Positions 53,853 through 64,000 of a DNA stretch of 64,000 bases are shown here, in pieces. The DNA comes from Burkholderiales bacterium (GTDB taxonomy: Bacteria > Pseudomonadota > Gammaproteobacteria > Burkholderiales > Burkholderiaceae_C): assembly GCA_013044035.1 (NCBI GenBank), contig JABEVE010000026.1, positions 1 through 64,000 of the forward strand. The letters run 5' to 3'. Every line of letters begins with the position of its first letter. Within the stretch, counting starts at the first letter, position 1. A program made the position numbers and the translations under genes. Below the pieces are notes generated by a model, which did no database searches, was not told the origin of the DNA, and saw nothing but the letters and a program-made list of their open reading frames with translations.

Positions 53853-56699
53853 ATGGCACAAACAACCGTCGCGCAACTCGCCACAGAGCTGCACATTCCC
53901 GCCACCCAATTGCTGGAGCAATTGGCTGCTGCCAGTGTGCACAAACAAACGCCCGACGACTCGATCAGCGATGTCGACAAGGCGCGTCTGCTTGACCATC
54001 TGCGTGTGGCTCATGGCGTAGTGGGCGCGGATCGTAAAAAAATCACGCTGACGCGCAAGCAGACCACGGAAATCAAGCAGGCCGATTCGACCGGCAAGGC
54101 ACGCACCATCCAGGTCGAGGTTCGCAAGAAGCGCGTGTTTGTCAAGCGCGACGAGACGACCCCTGCAGAGCCTGCGGCTCGCGTGGTCACGCAACCTGTG
54201 GTCGACGAAGCCGAGCTTCGTCGACGCGAGGACGACGCGAAGCGTCAGTCCGAGTTATTGGCGCGCCAGGCCGAGGAGATCGGCAAGCGCCAGCGCGAGG
54301 AAGAGGAGGCCGCACGAGTTCGTGCTGCCGCGCAACAACGACAAGATGAAGAGCGCCGCTTGCAAGCCGAGGCCAAGTCTGCCATCGCGGCACAGCAGCC
54401 GCCCGAGCAGGACGATGACAAAGTGCGCAAGGCTGCCGAGGTGCAAGAGCATGCTGCTGCTGCGTTGAAGCTGGATTCCAAGCGGGCTGCGGAGGCTGCA
54501 GCATCCGCAGCCCGCGCGGCTGAACTCGAGTCTGTGCAAGTGCGACGCAAAGCTGCCGAAAACGAAGCTGCGGCCATTCGCGACATGCTCTCTCGCCCTC
54601 GCGCGGTGCTGCACTCTCCCAAGCCTGAAGTCACCAAAACGGCTGAGGTTGCCGCCAAGGCGGGGGCCACGATCAAGGGCACCATCCACAAACCTGCTGC
54701 TGGCACAGCCAAGCCCGCGGGCGTGGCAGCCACCACCACGACGGCAGGCGCGAAGGATAAGAAGCAGGTCAAATCCGAGCAGTTGTCATCGTCCTGGGCT
54801 GACGAGGCGGCAAAGCGCCGCGCCATCAAGACACGTGGTGACGCTACGGGCGGTACGGCTGCCTGGCGCGGCGCCAAGGGCGGCTCACGTCGCGATTCGC
54901 GTGAAAAAGAAGCGCCACGTTTTGTGGCGCCAGTCGAGCCGCAAGTGCGTGAGGTGCATGTACCCGAAACGATCTCTGTTGGCGATCTAGCCCACAAGAT
55001 GGCGGTGAAGGCGTCCGAGGTCATCAAGGTGCTGATGAAGCTGGGCCAGATGGTGACCATCAACCAGGTGTTGGACCAGGAAACCGCGATGATCATCGTG
55101 CAGGAAATGGGCCATACCGCCATAGCGGCCAAACTTGACGATCCGGAAACCTTCCTCGAGGAGGATGGCCAGCTTCCGCAAGAACTGACCTTGCTCCCAC
55201 GCGCGCCGGTGGTCACCGTGATGGGGCACGTCGACCACGGGAAGACGTCCTTGCTGGACTACATCCGCCGTGCCAAGGTAGCCTCAGGCGAGGCAGGCGG
55301 CATTACCCAGCACATCGGCGCCTATCACGTCACCACGCCGCGCGGCATGATCACCTTTCTCGACACTCCCGGCCACGAGGCCTTCACCGCCATGCGGGCG
55401 CGGGGCGCGAAAGCCACCGATATCGTCATTCTGGTGGTCGCTGCAGACGATGGCGTGATGCCACAGACGAAAGAGGCGATCGCCCACGCCAAAGCGGCGG
55501 GCGTGCCCATCGTCGTGGCGATGAACAAGATCGACAAGCCTGATGCGAACCCCGAGCGCGTGAAGCAGGAACTGGTGGCTGAGCAGGTCGTGCCCGAAGA
55601 GTACGGCGGCGAATCACCGTTCGTGTCGGTATCGGCCAAAACCGGTCAAGGCATCGACGAGTTGTTGGAACAAGTGCTGTTGCAGGCCGAGGTGCTGGAA
55701 CTCAAGGCGCCGGAAGACGCGCCGGCCAAAGGGCTGGTGATTGAGGCCAGGCTCGACAAGGGCCGCGGTCCGGTGGCCACGGTGCTGGTCCTCTCTGGCA
55801 CGCTCAGGCGCGGTGACGCGGTACTGGCAGGCTCCAGTTATGGTCGCGTGCGCGCCATGCTGGACGAGGTTGGCAAGCTGGTGCCCAGTGCCGGACCCTC
55901 GATACCGGTGGAGATCCAGGGCTTGACGGAAGTTCCCGTCGCCGGCGAGGAAATCATCGTTCTTCAGGACGACCGCAAGGCCCGCGAGATCGCTCTGTTC
56001 CGCCAGGGCAAGTTCCGCGATGTCAAGCTGGCGCGCCAGCAGGCCGCGAAACTGGAAAACATGTTCGACCAGATGGTCGAGGGCATGCAAACCCTCAATC
56101 TCATCATCAAGTCTGACGTGCAGGGTTCGCAGGAAGCGCTGGTGCATGCGCTCACCAGGCTGTCGACTGAGGAGATCAAGGTCCAGGTGGTGCATGCGGC
56201 GGTTGGCGGCATCACCGAGAGCGATGTGAATCTGGCGATCGCCTCTCGGGCCGTGATCATCGGCTTCAACACCCGCGCCGACGCGGGTTCGCGCAAACTG
56301 GCCGAGCAGAATGGCATCGACATTCGCTACTACAACATCATCTACGAAGCCGTCGACGAGATCAAAGCTGCCATGTCTGGCATGCTCACGCCGGAGAAGA
56401 AAGAAGAGACCCTGGGCTTGGTCGAGGTGCGCGAGGTCTATCGCATCACCAAGGTCGGCACCGTGGCGGGCTGCATGGTTCTGTCCGGCCTTGTCAAGCG
56501 TTCGGCCCAGGTGCGGGTGCTGCGCGACAACGTGGTCATCCATACGGGCGAGCTCGACTCTCTCAAACGCTTCAAGGACGATGCGCGTGAGGTCAAGGAA
56601 GGTTTCGAGTGCGGCTTGTCGCTGAAGAATTACCAAGACCTGGAAAAAGGCGATCAACTCGAAGTGTTCGAAGTCAAGGAAGTCGCGCGCACGCTTTGA
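53853..56699 (+). CDS. infB: Translation initiation factor IF-2
   Basis: A 948-residue GTPase that places initiator tRNA on the 30S subunit. The N-terminal IF2 domain ([24 protein letters not shown], in part) is followed by about 250 residues of highly charged Glu/Arg/Ala coiled coil, a second small domain ([21 protein letters not shown]), and the GTPase module: [26 protein letters not shown]. Domains II-IV follow to the C-terminus. AAGGAA lies 8 bases before ATG 53853. Size and order are typical of proteobacteria. Confidence 0.96.
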   Translation: MAQTTVAQLATELHIPATQLLEQLAAASVHKQTPDDSISDVDKARLLDHLRVAHGVVGADRKKITLTRKQTTEIKQADSTGKARTIQVEVRKKRVFVKRDETTPAEPAARVVTQPVVDEAELRRREDDAKRQSELLARQAEEIGKRQREEEEAARVRAAAQQRQDEERRLQAEAKSAIAAQQPPEQDDDKVRKAAEVQEHAAAALKLDSKRAAEAAASAARAAELESVQVRRKAAENEAAAIRDMLSRPRAVLHSPKPEVTKTAEVAAKAGATIKGTIHKPAAGTAKPAGVAATTTTAGAKDKKQVKSEQLSSSWADEAAKRRAIKTRGDATGGTAAWRGAKGGSRRDSREKEAPRFVAPVEPQVREVHVPETISVGDLAHKMAVKASEVIKVLMKLGQMVTINQVLDQETAMIIVQEMGHTAIAAKLDDPETFLEEDGQLPQELTLLPRAPVVTVMGHVDHGKTSLLDYIRRAKVASGEAGGITQHIGAYHVTTPRGMITFLDTPGHEAFTAMRARGAKATDIVILVVAADDGVMPQTKEAIAHAKAAGVPIVVAMNKIDKPDANPERVKQELVAEQVVPEEYGGESPFVSVSAKTGQGIDELLEQVLLQAEVLELKAPEDAPAKGLVIEARLDKGRGPVATVLVLSGTLRRGDAVLAGSSYGRVRAMLDEVGKLVPSAGPSIPVEIQGLTEVPVAGEEIIVLQDDRKAREIALFRQGKFRDVKLARQQAAKLENMFDQMVEGMQTLNLIIKSDVQGSQEALVHALTRLSTEEIKVQVVHAAVGGITESDVNLAIASRAVIIGFNTRADAGSRKLAEQNGIDIRYYNIIYEAVDEIKAAMSGMLTPEKKEETLGLVEVREVYRITKVGTVAGCMVLSGLVKRSAQVRVLRDNVVIHTGELDSLKRFKDDAREVKEGFECGLSLKNYQDLEKGDQLEVFEVKEVARTL

Positions 56700-56816
56700 C
56701 GCAACAGCCGCCGCGCCGTCACCACCCGGACGTGGTTGCGGCGCGGGCTTTGCGTTGTTGCAGCCGCTGTCGCGTCAGCGATTCCACATCAGTCTCCACC
56801 GCGATTCACCCAGTTC

Positions 56817-57185
56817 ATGCCACGTCAGGCCAGCAGTCCACACCGCGTTCACCGTATCGCCGACCAGATCCAGCGCGACCTGTCGGCGTTGATCCCGCGT
56901 GAGCTGCGTGATCCGCGCATCGGCCTGGTGACCATTGCTGATGTCCAACTCACGCCCGATTACGCGCACGCACGCGTCTTTTTTACCGTGCTGGGCGGCG
57001 AACCCGACTATGTGGCTGCGGCGCTCAACGAGCGCGCCGGCTATTTGCACAGCCTGTTGTTCAAGCGCTTGCGTATCCATACCGTGCCGACGCTGCATTT
57101 CGTGTTCGATCAATCCACCAGCAAAGCCAGCGATATGAATGCGCTCATCGCCCAGGCGGTCGCCACGACGGTCAAGGACGATTGA
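56817..57185 (+). CDS. rbfA: Ribosome-binding factor A
   Basis: A 122-residue KH-fold protein for 16S rRNA 5'-end maturation and cold adaptation. [46 protein letters not shown] (in halves) and [15 protein letters not shown] are the family blocks. The start at 56817 gives the usual short N-terminus; longer in-frame starts are Arg/Ser-rich and unconserved. It lies 117 bases after infB. Confidence 0.93.
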   Translation: MPRQASSPHRVHRIADQIQRDLSALIPRELRDPRIGLVTIADVQLTPDYAHARVFFTVLGGEPDYVAAALNERAGYLHSLLFKRLRIHTVPTLHFVFDQSTSKASDMNALIAQAVATTVKDD

Positions 57186-57211
57186 GCGCCTTGCGCTCGG
57201 TCGGATGTTTC

Positions 57212-58156
57212 ATGGTTGCAAGCCAACGGCAGCGTTCCAATTGGCAGTCGGTGCATGGCGTCATGCTGCTTGATAAGCCACGTGGCTGCACCTCGCAGAC
57301 CGCGCTGCAGCAGGTGCGTCGCGCGTTGCGCGCCGAGAAGGCTGGGCACACCGGCACACTCGACCCCCTGGCCGACGGCTTGCTGCCACTGTGCTTTGGC
57401 GCGGCCACCAAGTTCGCCCAGATGCACCTGGACGCGGACAAGGCCTACCGGGCGGTACTGCAACTCGGCGTCACCACCACGACGGACGATGGTGAGGGTG
57501 AGGTGATCGAGCGCAAGGCCTTGCCCGACTGGACGAGTGTGGAACTGCGGCGAGTGCTGCAAGGCTTCGTCGGCACGATCGCACAGACTCCGCCGATCTA
57601 CAGTGCCCTCAAGCGCGCCGGCAAGCCGTTGTATGCGTATGCGCGCAGTGGCCAGGAAATCGACGTTGCTCCGCGTCGGGTGCGTATCGACGCCATCGAT
57701 CTCGTGGCGTTGCAAGACGACGTGCTCACCCTCGACGTGCGCTGCGGCAAGGGCACCTACATCCGAGCGCTGGCGCGCGACATTGGCCACCAGCTCGGCT
57801 GCGGCGCTCATCTTGCCGCCTTGCGCCGCACCGCAAGCGGCGGATTCGAGATCGGCCAGGCGTGTACGCTGGATGCCGTATGCGGGCTCGATGCTGGCGC
57901 CGCGCAGGCCCATTTGCTGCCGGTCGATTCCCTGGTGCAGGGATTGCCGCGCGTCGATCTGGATGCATCGCTATCCGCTCGCTTGCTTCACGGCCAGACC
58001 GTTGTGCCTGAACTGGGGCCAAGCATGCCGCACGGCCAGGTGCGTGTGCATGGAGGAATCTCCCCCCATCTTTCATTTCTCGGCGTTGCGCAATGGGACG
58101 GGCATGTGCTCTCCCCGCAACGCCTGCTGAGCAACGAGGAACTGCAAGCGCAGTGA
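57212..58156 (+). CDS. truB: tRNA pseudouridine(55) synthase TruB
   Basis: A 314-residue enzyme that forms pseudouridine 55 in the T-loop of tRNAs. GVMLLDKPRGCTSQTALQQV, KAGHTGTLDPLADGLLPLCFG with the catalytic Asp, YRAVLQLGVTTTTDDGEG, and CGKGTYIRALARDIG are family signatures. ATG 57212 follows a CGGA sequence; a TTG at 57182 overlapping the rbfA stop is the alternative and would add ten residues. The C-terminal PUA-like part is present. Confidence 0.93.
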   Translation: MVASQRQRSNWQSVHGVMLLDKPRGCTSQTALQQVRRALRAEKAGHTGTLDPLADGLLPLCFGAATKFAQMHLDADKAYRAVLQLGVTTTTDDGEGEVIERKALPDWTSVELRRVLQGFVGTIAQTPPIYSALKRAGKPLYAYARSGQEIDVAPRRVRIDAIDLVALQDDVLTLDVRCGKGTYIRALARDIGHQLGCGAHLAALRRTASGGFEIGQACTLDAVCGLDAGAAQAHLLPVDSLVQGLPRVDLDASLSARLLHGQTVVPELGPSMPHGQVRVHGGISPHLSFLGVAQWDGHVLSPQRLLSNEELQAQ

Positions 58157-58163
58157 ACACACC

Positions 58164-59990
58164 ATGACACGATCCATTCGCAACATCGCCATCATCGCTC
58201 ACGTCGACCACGGTAAGACCACCATGGTCGACCAACTGCTGCGTCAGTCCGGTACCTTTCGCCAGAACCAGCAGATCGCTGAACGGGTGATGGACTCCAA
58301 CGATCTCGAAAAAGAGCGCGGCATCACCATTCTTTCGAAGAACTGCGCGGTCGAATGGAAAGGCACGCACATCAACATCGTCGACACCCCCGGCCACGCC
58401 GACTTTGGTGGCGAGGTCGAACGCGTGCTGTCGATGGTGGACAGCGTGCTGCTGCTGGTCGATGCTGTCGAAGGCCCGATGCCGCAGACCCGCTTCGTCA
58501 CCAAGAAGGCACTGGCGCTGGGCCTCAAGCCGATCGTCGTCGTCAACAAGGTGGATCGTCCCGGCGCGCGCGCCGACTACGTCATCAACGCCACCTTCGA
58601 ACTGTTCGACAGACTCGGCGCCACCGAAGAACAACTCGACTTCCCGGTCATCTACGCCTCCGGCCTGAACGGCTGGGCGAGTCTGACGCCAGGCGAGGCC
58701 GGCACCGATCTGGCGCCGCTGTTCGACGCCGTGCTGCAGCATGTGCCCGCTCACGCGGGGCTGGCGACCGATCCGTTGCAGCTCCAAATCTGCTCACTCG
58801 ACTACTCCACCTTCGTGGGCCGCATCGGCATTGGTCGCATCAACAGCGGCACGCTCAAGCCGATGCAGGATGTGGCGGTGTACAACGGCCCCGATTCCAC
58901 CCCGTTCAAGGCGCGAGTCAACCAGGTGCTCAAGTTCGAGGGCCTGGAGCGCAAGCAGGCTGACAGCGCGGGGCCAGGCGATATCGTGCTGATCAACGGC
59001 ATCGAGGATGTCGGCGTCGGCGTGACCCTCACCAGCATTGACAATCCACGCCCCCTGCCCATGTTGCTGGTCGATGAGCCGACACTGAACATGAACTTCT
59101 GCGTCAACACCAGCCCGCTGGCCGGTCGTGAAGGCAAGTTCGTCACCAGTCGCCAGATTCGCGATCGCCTCGACCGAGAGTTGCAAAGCAACGTCGCCCT
59201 GCGCGTGAAAGACACCGACGAAGATGGCATCTTCGAAGTCTCCGGGCGCGGTGAATTGCACCTCACCATCCTGCTGGAAAACATGCGCCGCGAAGGTTTT
59301 GAATTGGCCGTGAGCAAACCACGGGTGGTGTTCCATGATGTCGGCGGCCAGCGTCATGAGCCGATCGAGTTGGTGACTGCCGACGTGGAAGAGCAACACC
59401 AGGGCGGCGTCATGCAAGCCCTCGGCGAGCGCCGTGGTGAACTCGTGAACATGGAGCCTGACGGCATGGGACGCGTGCGCCTGGAGTACCGCATTCCGGC
59501 GCGCGGCCTGATCGGCTTCCAGAACGAATTCATGAACCTGACGCGCGGCACCGGGCTCATCAGCAACATCTTCGACGGCTACGGGGCCTATCGCGGCGAA
59601 ATCTCCGGGCGCAAGAATGGCGTGCTCATCAGCCAGGATCAAGGCGAGATCGTCACCTACGCCCTGGGCAAGCTCGATGACCGCGGTCGCATGTTCGTGA
59701 AACCCGGCGACCCGGTGTACGAAGGCATGATCGTGGGTATTCACAGCCGCGACAACGATCTCATCGTCAATGCTGTGCGAGCCAAGCAGCTCACCAATTT
59801 TCGTGTCTCGGGCAAGGAAGACGCCATCAAGATCACACCGCCGATCGAACTCACGCTTGAGTACGCGGTGGAGTTCATCGAGGACGACGAACTGGTCGAA
59901 ATCACGCCCAAGTCCATCCGCTTGCGCAAGCGTTATCTCACCGAGCACGAGCGCAAGCGCGCTGGCCGCTCGGATGCACAGGCTGCCTGA
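58164..59990 (+). CDS. typA: Ribosome-associated GTPase TypA/BipA
   Basis: A 608-residue EF-G-like translational GTPase involved in 50S assembly and stress adaptation. [19 protein letters not shown] (P-loop), [12 protein letters not shown] (switch I), [25 protein letters not shown], and the C-terminal BipA domain ([18 protein letters not shown]) are complete. It starts 7 bases after truB, so it is probably on the same transcript as the rimP operon. Confidence 0.96.
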   Translation: MTRSIRNIAIIAHVDHGKTTMVDQLLRQSGTFRQNQQIAERVMDSNDLEKERGITILSKNCAVEWKGTHINIVDTPGHADFGGEVERVLSMVDSVLLLVDAVEGPMPQTRFVTKKALALGLKPIVVVNKVDRPGARADYVINATFELFDRLGATEEQLDFPVIYASGLNGWASLTPGEAGTDLAPLFDAVLQHVPAHAGLATDPLQLQICSLDYSTFVGRIGIGRINSGTLKPMQDVAVYNGPDSTPFKARVNQVLKFEGLERKQADSAGPGDIVLINGIEDVGVGVTLTSIDNPRPLPMLLVDEPTLNMNFCVNTSPLAGREGKFVTSRQIRDRLDRELQSNVALRVKDTDEDGIFEVSGRGELHLTILLENMRREGFELAVSKPRVVFHDVGGQRHEPIELVTADVEEQHQGGVMQALGERRGELVNMEPDGMGRVRLEYRIPARGLIGFQNEFMNLTRGTGLISNIFDGYGAYRGEISGRKNGVLISQDQGEIVTYALGKLDDRGRMFVKPGDPVYEGMIVGIHSRDNDLIVNAVRAKQLTNFRVSGKEDAIKITPPIELTLEYAVEFIEDDELVEITPKSIRLRKRYLTEHERKRAGRSDAQAA

Positions 59991-60031
59991 GGCGGCCGGT
60001 TCACCCTCGCGTCAGCGTTGACGGAGTTGTC

Positions 60032-60964
60032 GTGTCAAACGACGTCCAACCTGAGCACACCAAGTCTGTACTCGCCATGGTGGCGGCCACGCTGCTGTGG
60101 AGCGTGGCCGGTGTCGTCACGCGCCAATTGCATCAACACAATGGTCTGATTCTGGTGTTCTGGCGCAGCAGCTTCACGGTGCTGGCCGTGCTGGCGTGGC
60201 TGGCCTGGAGCCAGGGCCTGCGCCGCGCCTGGGTCGATGTGCGTGGCGCATCGCGCCTGCTCTGGTATTCCGCCTGCTTCTGGGCGGTGATGTTCACCGC
60301 CTTCATGGTCGCGCTCACGCTCACCAGCGTGGCCCAAACCCTGCTGACCGACAGCCTGAGTCCTCTCATCGCCGCCGTGCTTGGCTGGCTGCTGTTGCAC
60401 CACCGCCTGCCCGGTCGCACTTGGGCGTCGGTCGCGCTGGCCACGATCGGCATGGGCTGGATGGTTTGGCACGATCTGCAATCGCCCGCGGCGAGTGCGC
60501 AGTTACTCGGCATGCTCATCGCCCTGGCCGTGCCCATCGCTGCCGCCTCGAACTGGGTCAGCCTGCGCCGTGCCGGCAGCGCGGTGCCGATGCAGGCCGC
60601 CGTCCTGATTGGCGCACTGTTTTCTGCACTTGCAGTGACACTGCCGGCCTGGCCTGTCAGTGTCGATCTTCACGACCTGCTTTGGCTGGGCTTTCTAGGT
60701 GTGTTCCAACTTGCGGTTCCAGGTTTGCTGGCGGTGTGGGCTGCACAGCGCCTGGCACCTGCCGAGGTTGGCTTGCTCGGTTTGCTTGAGACCGTGTTCG
60801 GCACACTCTGGGCCTGGCTCGGCGCTGGCGAACAGCCCAACAGGCACACACTTCTCGGCGGGGCATTGGTGTTGAGTGCCCTGGCCGCAAACGAGCTACT
60901 CGGTTGGCGTCAAGCCCGCCGACGCACCATGCAAAAAACCTGGCTTGATACGCAGACGCAATGA
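60032..60964 (+). CDS. DMT-superfamily (EamA) transporter
   Basis: A 310-residue protein with ten predicted membrane helices and two EamA repeats: AMVAATLLWSVAGVVTRQL begins the first and LLGMLIALAVPIAAASNWVSL the second. Members export or import metabolites such as amino acids; the substrate is unknown. It begins at GTG 60032 with GGAG 7 bases upstream. ATG of dusA overlaps its last codons by 4 bases, so the two are co-translated although functionally unrelated. Confidence 0.83.
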   Translation: MSNDVQPEHTKSVLAMVAATLLWSVAGVVTRQLHQHNGLILVFWRSSFTVLAVLAWLAWSQGLRRAWVDVRGASRLLWYSACFWAVMFTAFMVALTLTSVAQTLLTDSLSPLIAAVLGWLLLHHRLPGRTWASVALATIGMGWMVWHDLQSPAASAQLLGMLIALAVPIAAASNWVSLRRAGSAVPMQAAVLIGALFSALAVTLPAWPVSVDLHDLLWLGFLGVFQLAVPGLLAVWAAQRLAPAEVGLLGLLETVFGTLWAWLGAGEQPNRHTLLGGALVLSALAANELLGWRQARRRTMQKTWLDTQTQ

Positions 60965-61971
60965 ACGCCTCAGCGTCATACAACCCATGGCGCTTGGCGG
61001 TTGCGCCAATGCTCGACTGGACCGACCGCCACTGTCGCTACTTCCACCGCCAACTCAGCCGCCGTGCGCGCCTGTATACCGAGATGGTGACCACGGGTGC
61101 CGTGATCCATGGCAATCAGTCACGCCATCTGGACTTCTGTGCCGAGGAGCATCCCGTCGCCCTGCAACTCGGTGGCAGTGAACTGGCCGACCTGGCGGCG
61201 AGTGCGAAACTGGCGCAGCGCTGGGGTTACGCCGAAATCAATCTGAACTGCGGCTGCCCGAGTGAACGGGTGCAGCGCGGAGCCTTCGGAGCCTGCCTGA
61301 TGGCCGAAGCAGCACTGGTTCGTGACGGTGTGGCCGCCATGCGCGATGCCGTCGGCGATGCGCTGCCGGTGACGGTGAAGCACCGTATCGGCATTGACCG
61401 GACCGAGAGCTATGCCTTCGTGCGTGACTTTGTCGGGACCGTGGCCGCTGGAGGGTGCTCAGTCTTCATCGTGCATGCGCGCAATGCGTGGTTGCAGGGC
61501 TTGAGCCCGAAGGACAACCGGGAGATCCCACCCTTGCGCTACGAACTGGTGTATCAACTCAAGCGTGAATTTCCGGGACTCACCATCGTGCTCAACGGTG
61601 GTGTGAAGTCCGATGCCGATGTACGCCGACATCTGGACCATGTCGACGGTGTGATGATCGGGCGCGAGGCTTATCAACGGCCCTGGTGGCTAAGCAGTTG
61701 GGATGTCGAGTATTTCGGTTCCGAGCCGATGCATGGCACGCCACAGAGCGTGGAAGATCGCATGCTCGACTACGCCCGACGCATGGCGACGCAAGGCACA
61801 CCGACATTCGCCATCACCCGTCATATGCTCAATTTGTGGAAGGGCGAACCCGGCGCACGTCTGTGGCGGCAGGTGCTGAGCAACCCTGCTCTGCGTCAGC
61901 TGGAACCCGAGGATTTATTCCGTCGGGCCGCACATGTGCGTCAGGCCGCGTCGTTGGCGTTGGCGGACTGA
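60961..61971 (+). CDS. dusA: tRNA-dihydrouridine synthase DusA
   Basis: A 336-residue FMN enzyme reducing uridines 20/20a in the tRNA D-loop. The FMN-binding start RLAVAPMLDWTDRHCRYFHR, LQLGGSELADLA, NLNCGCPSERVQRGAFGACLM with the catalytic Cys, and the DusA-specific HARNAWLQGLSPKDNREIPPL are all seen. GVMIGREAYQRPW follows. The DusA-type motif distinguishes it from DusB and DusC. It is convergent with selU across about 60 bases without a clear terminator. Confidence 0.95.
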   Translation: MNASASYNPWRLAVAPMLDWTDRHCRYFHRQLSRRARLYTEMVTTGAVIHGNQSRHLDFCAEEHPVALQLGGSELADLAASAKLAQRWGYAEINLNCGCPSERVQRGAFGACLMAEAALVRDGVAAMRDAVGDALPVTVKHRIGIDRTESYAFVRDFVGTVAAGGCSVFIVHARNAWLQGLSPKDNREIPPLRYELVYQLKREFPGLTIVLNGGVKSDADVRRHLDHVDGVMIGREAYQRPWWLSSWDVEYFGSEPMHGTPQSVEDRMLDYARRMATQGTPTFAITRHMLNLWKGEPGARLWRQVLSNPALRQLEPEDLFRRAAHVRQAASLALAD

Positions 61972-62032
61972 AATCACTGGTGCGGCGTCACGTCGCAGGT
62001 CCATGCCGCGGACTGGCTGCGATGGTCGGAGT

Positions 62033-63091
62033 TCAAACCTGCGCGATGATCTGCGTCGCCAGGCGATCGAAAGCGGTTGGGCTCGCCTCGTTCACCAACC
62101 ACGACGGACTTGCCATCAGACCCTGGTAGTTGCGCGCCATGGATTTGCCATAACTCGGGTCGTAGTGCTGTGCCAGAAGGTCATCCACCAACGAGGGAAA
62201 ATCACCCACCTCCACCAGTTGGCGCCAACGGGCCACGGTCTGCTTGCCGCGCAGTTCCGTCAGCGATTCAAGCCGAAACAGCAGCTCGGCTCGATCTCGC
62301 GTGAGGGCCTCGTAGTCGTCCAGAAGCATGCGAACCCGGGTTGACGCCGTGGCTTCGAGGCGCAAGCAGGGGCTGGCATGCATGCGCGCCAGCAGCGCGC
62401 TGGGCACCTGCAGTTTGCCAATGCGCTTGCTTTCGCTTTCGATGAATACCGGCAGCCCAGGATCGAGTTCGCGCAACTTCGCCCAGATGCGTGTCTCGAA
62501 ATGCTTCTGGCTGGGTTGGGGTTCGCCCGGCAGAGCGCCGAGCACGGAACCTCGATGCGCAGCCAGCATCTCCAGATCGAGAACTTGCGCGCCTCGCATT
62601 TGCAGCGCACTCAGCAGCCGGCTTTTGCCGCTGCCCGTGGGGCCGCAGATGACGCGGAAGTTCAAGGGCGTCACCAGGGCATCGAGTTGTCGCACCAGTG
62701 CGGCGCGCAAGGCTTTGTAGCCGCCACGCGCCAGATGGACACGAAAACCGATTTGGGCCAGCACATGCGCCATCGATCCCGAGCGGTTGCCGCCACGCCA
62801 GCAATACACCAGCGGCGCAAACTCTTTCGGCCACCCTTCGGCATGCCGCTCGACATGCGTTGCGATGTTGCGCGCCACCAGCGCGGCGCCCATGCGCCTG
62901 GCCTCGAACGCGCCGGTCTGCACATGCAATGTGCCCACTCGCGCGCGTTCGGCGTCGTTCAGGACGGGCCAGTTCAGGGCGCCTGGCATATGGTCGAGGG
63001 CAAACTCGCCGGGGCTGCGCACATCCAGCACGGCATCGAACTCGGACAGCCGCATCAAGGCCTCGTCCGCGGTCACATCATGCAAGCTCAT
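62033..63091 (-). CDS. selU: tRNA 2-selenouridine synthase SelU (MnmH/YbbB)
   Basis: A 352-residue two-domain enzyme that replaces sulfur by selenium in 2-thiouridine of certain tRNA wobble positions, using selenophosphate from SelD. The rhodanese domain carries the catalytic Cys97 in VYCWRGGNRS. The P-loop domain begins VICGPTGSGKSRLL and includes LAAHRGSVLG and IWAKLRELDPGLPVFIESES. Both active parts are intact, so the cell should make selenophosphate; no selD is in the window. tesA ends 6 bases upstream on the same strand, so they are probably co-transcribed. Confidence 0.95.
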   Translation of the reverse strand: MSLHDVTADEALMRLSEFDAVLDVRSPGEFALDHMPGALNWPVLNDAERARVGTLHVQTGAFEARRMGAALVARNIATHVERHAEGWPKEFAPLVYCWRGGNRSGSMAHVLAQIGFRVHLARGGYKALRAALVRQLDALVTPLNFRVICGPTGSGKSRLLSALQMRGAQVLDLEMLAAHRGSVLGALPGEPQPSQKHFETRIWAKLRELDPGLPVFIESESKRIGKLQVPSALLARMHASPCLRLEATASTRVRMLLDDYEALTRDRAELLFRLESLTELRGKQTVARWRQLVEVGDFPSLVDDLLAQHYDPSYGKSMARNYQGLMASPSWLVNEASPTAFDRLATQIIAQV

Positions 63092-63097
63092 CAGGGC

Positions 63098-63790
63098 TCA
63101 CTTCACGGCATGCAGCGGCACGGCGCGCAGCAAGGGCAGCAACTTGGGCCACACCGTGTTCAGCATCACGGGCTGGGCGACGGCGGTGGGATGGATGTTG
63201 TCGGCCTGGAACCAATTCGGGTGGTTGACGACGCCAGCCAGAAAAAACGGGACCAGCGCCACCCGTTCCGATGCGGCCACGGCGGGAAAAATCGCCGCAA
63301 AACGCTGGGTGTAGGCTGGCCCGTAGTTGGGTGGGATTTGCATGCCGATCAAGAGCACGCGCGCGCCCTTGATGGTCGACTGCTTCACCATCGCCGTGAG
63401 GTTGGCTTGGGTCGTGCTCAAGGGCAAACCACGCAGTGCATCGTTGCCACCCAACTCGACAATGACTACCGCGGGGTGATCGCGTTCGAGCAAGGCTGGC
63501 AAACGGCTCAGGCCACCGGCAGTGGTGTCGCCGCTGACGCTGGCGTTCACGACACGCCATGCCGGGAACTGTCGTGCCATGCGCGCCGCCAACAAGCTGA
63601 CCCAGCCCTTGCCTGTTTCCAGACCATAGCCTGCCGACAAACTGTCGCCCACGACGAGGACGACCGGATGGAAGGCTTGCCGTGCGGCCGGCGTCTTCGT
63701 CGACGCCATCGCAACCTGGGAGATACCCATCCCGGCCAGCCAGATCAGCGCAGTTCCTAAAATGAGCCATCCATTGCGCGCACGCTTCAT
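63098..63790 (-). CDS. tesA: Periplasmic GDSL esterase/lysophospholipase TesA
   Basis: A 230-residue exported SGNH hydrolase like E. coli TesA, which acts on thioesters, lysophospholipids and small esters. A signal peptide occupies about residues 1-29 (ending QVAMA). The catalytic blocks are GDSLSAGYG (Ser), NASVSGDTTAGG, VELGGNDALRG (Asn) and NIHPT (His). GGTGGA lies about 8 bases before the ATG, inside the divergent ATPase gene. The two divergent start codons abut as CATATG. The tesA-ybbA divergent pair is common in proteobacteria. Confidence 0.92.
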   Translation of the reverse strand: MKRARNGWLILGTALIWLAGMGISQVAMASTKTPAARQAFHPVVLVVGDSLSAGYGLETGKGWVSLLAARMARQFPAWRVVNASVSGDTTAGGLSRLPALLERDHPAVVIVELGGNDALRGLPLSTTQANLTAMVKQSTIKGARVLLIGMQIPPNYGPAYTQRFAAIFPAVAASERVALVPFFLAGVVNHPNWFQADNIHPTAVAQPVMLNTVWPKLLPLLRAVPLHAVK

Positions 63791-64000
63791 ATGACATCCA
63801 CCGATTCGCGAACCACCGTTGCACAAGCTGCCATTGTCGCGCAGCACTTGAGCAAGGTCGTGGACGATGCCCACAGCCCACTGACCTTGCTCGACAACGT
63901 GAATCTGCGGGTCGGGAGTGCCACCAGCCTGGCCATCGTCGGCCCGTCCGGTTCGGGCAAATCGACCCTGCTCGGACTCCTGGCCGGGCTAGATCTGCCT
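63791..64000 (+). CDS. ABC transporter ATP-binding protein (LolD/YbbA type), N-terminal fragment
   Basis: The first 70 codons of an ATPase that continues beyond the window. LLDNVNLRVGSATSLAIVGPSGSGKSTLLGLLAGLDLP contains a complete Walker A (GPSGSGKST) and the LolD/MacB-family spacing from the start. The position divergent from tesA matches ybbA, whose partner is a FtsX-like permease. The remaining motifs are outside the window. ATG 63791 has no clear ribosome-binding site in the preceding tesA sequence, so a later GTG/TTG start is conceivable. Confidence 0.82.
   Translation, partial: MTSTDSRTTVAQAAIVAQHLSKVVDDAHSPLTLLDNVNLRVGSATSLAIVGPSGSGKSTLLGLLAGLDLP

Noticed and set aside
62378-63760. 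460-codon open frame on the plus strand opposite selU and tesA
   Set aside because: It spans two real genes on the other strand, has no conserved motif and an improbable composition.

Overview
The window is GC-rich, gene-dense chromosomal DNA of a betaproteobacterium, most likely order Burkholderiales (a Thiomonas-like organism would fit, but the genus is inference). The evidence is the set of gene orders: rimP-nusA-infB-rbfA-truB-typA, ilvB-ilvH-ilvC-psd-pssA, mfd divergent from ispD-ispF, and msrB-yciB-bolA-parvulin. I see no insertion sequence, phage gene, CRISPR array or plasmid function. Most of the window is core chromosome; the first 5 kb is the only accessory-looking stretch.

Layout. 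1-5.6 kb: the end of an EAL-domain protein, a small secreted Tyr/Pro-rich protein, a cytochrome b561, then an envelope-remodelling cluster (PAP2 phosphatase, a decayed membrane-protein gene, a small outer-membrane barrel and the lipid A palmitoyltransferase PagP), and a lone secreted protein. Two of these genes share a 20-bp near-identical palindromic site upstream. 5.7-8.2 kb: L-serine dehydratase and threonine aldolase. 8.3-11.5 kb: a nitric-oxide response group (NsrR, group III truncated hemoglobin, NnrS, 7Fe ferredoxin, a DUF2214 membrane protein) with a palindrome that could be an NsrR operator. 11.7-15.6 kb: a ba3-type cytochrome oxidase operon with Sco and CtaG assembly factors. 15.7-21.5 kb: an FtsH paralogue, then on the other strand SelO, MsrB, YciB, BolA and a parvulin foldase.

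21.7-26.5 kb: a complete branched-chain-amino-acid-type ABC importer (livG-F-K-H-M). 26.6-31.2 kb: a CNNM/CBS membrane protein, cystathionine beta-lyase, a LapA-like protein and phosphoserine phosphatase. 31.2-36.2 kb: Mfd, then divergent IspD-IspF. 36.3-41.7 kb: acetolactate synthase, ketol-acid reductoisomerase, and the two phosphatidylethanolamine synthesis enzymes. 41.8-45.6 kb: WrbA/HxlR redox pair, an SGNH hydrolase whose start codon overlaps the CCA end of a tRNA-Leu, tRNA-Cys, tRNA-Gly and FabI. 45.8-51.4 kb: a YejABEF-type peptide importer.

51.4-60 kb: the translation operon, preceded by a strong-looking promoter and a rho-independent terminator inside the leader, which suggests attenuation or a small RNA. 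60-64 kb: a DMT exporter, DusA, SelU, TesA and the start of a LolD/YbbA-type ABC ATPase whose ATG touches the divergent tesA ATG.

No unmistakably new multi-gene system is present. The best leads are the shared palindrome in the envelope cluster, the tRNA-mRNA overlap, and the rimP leader.
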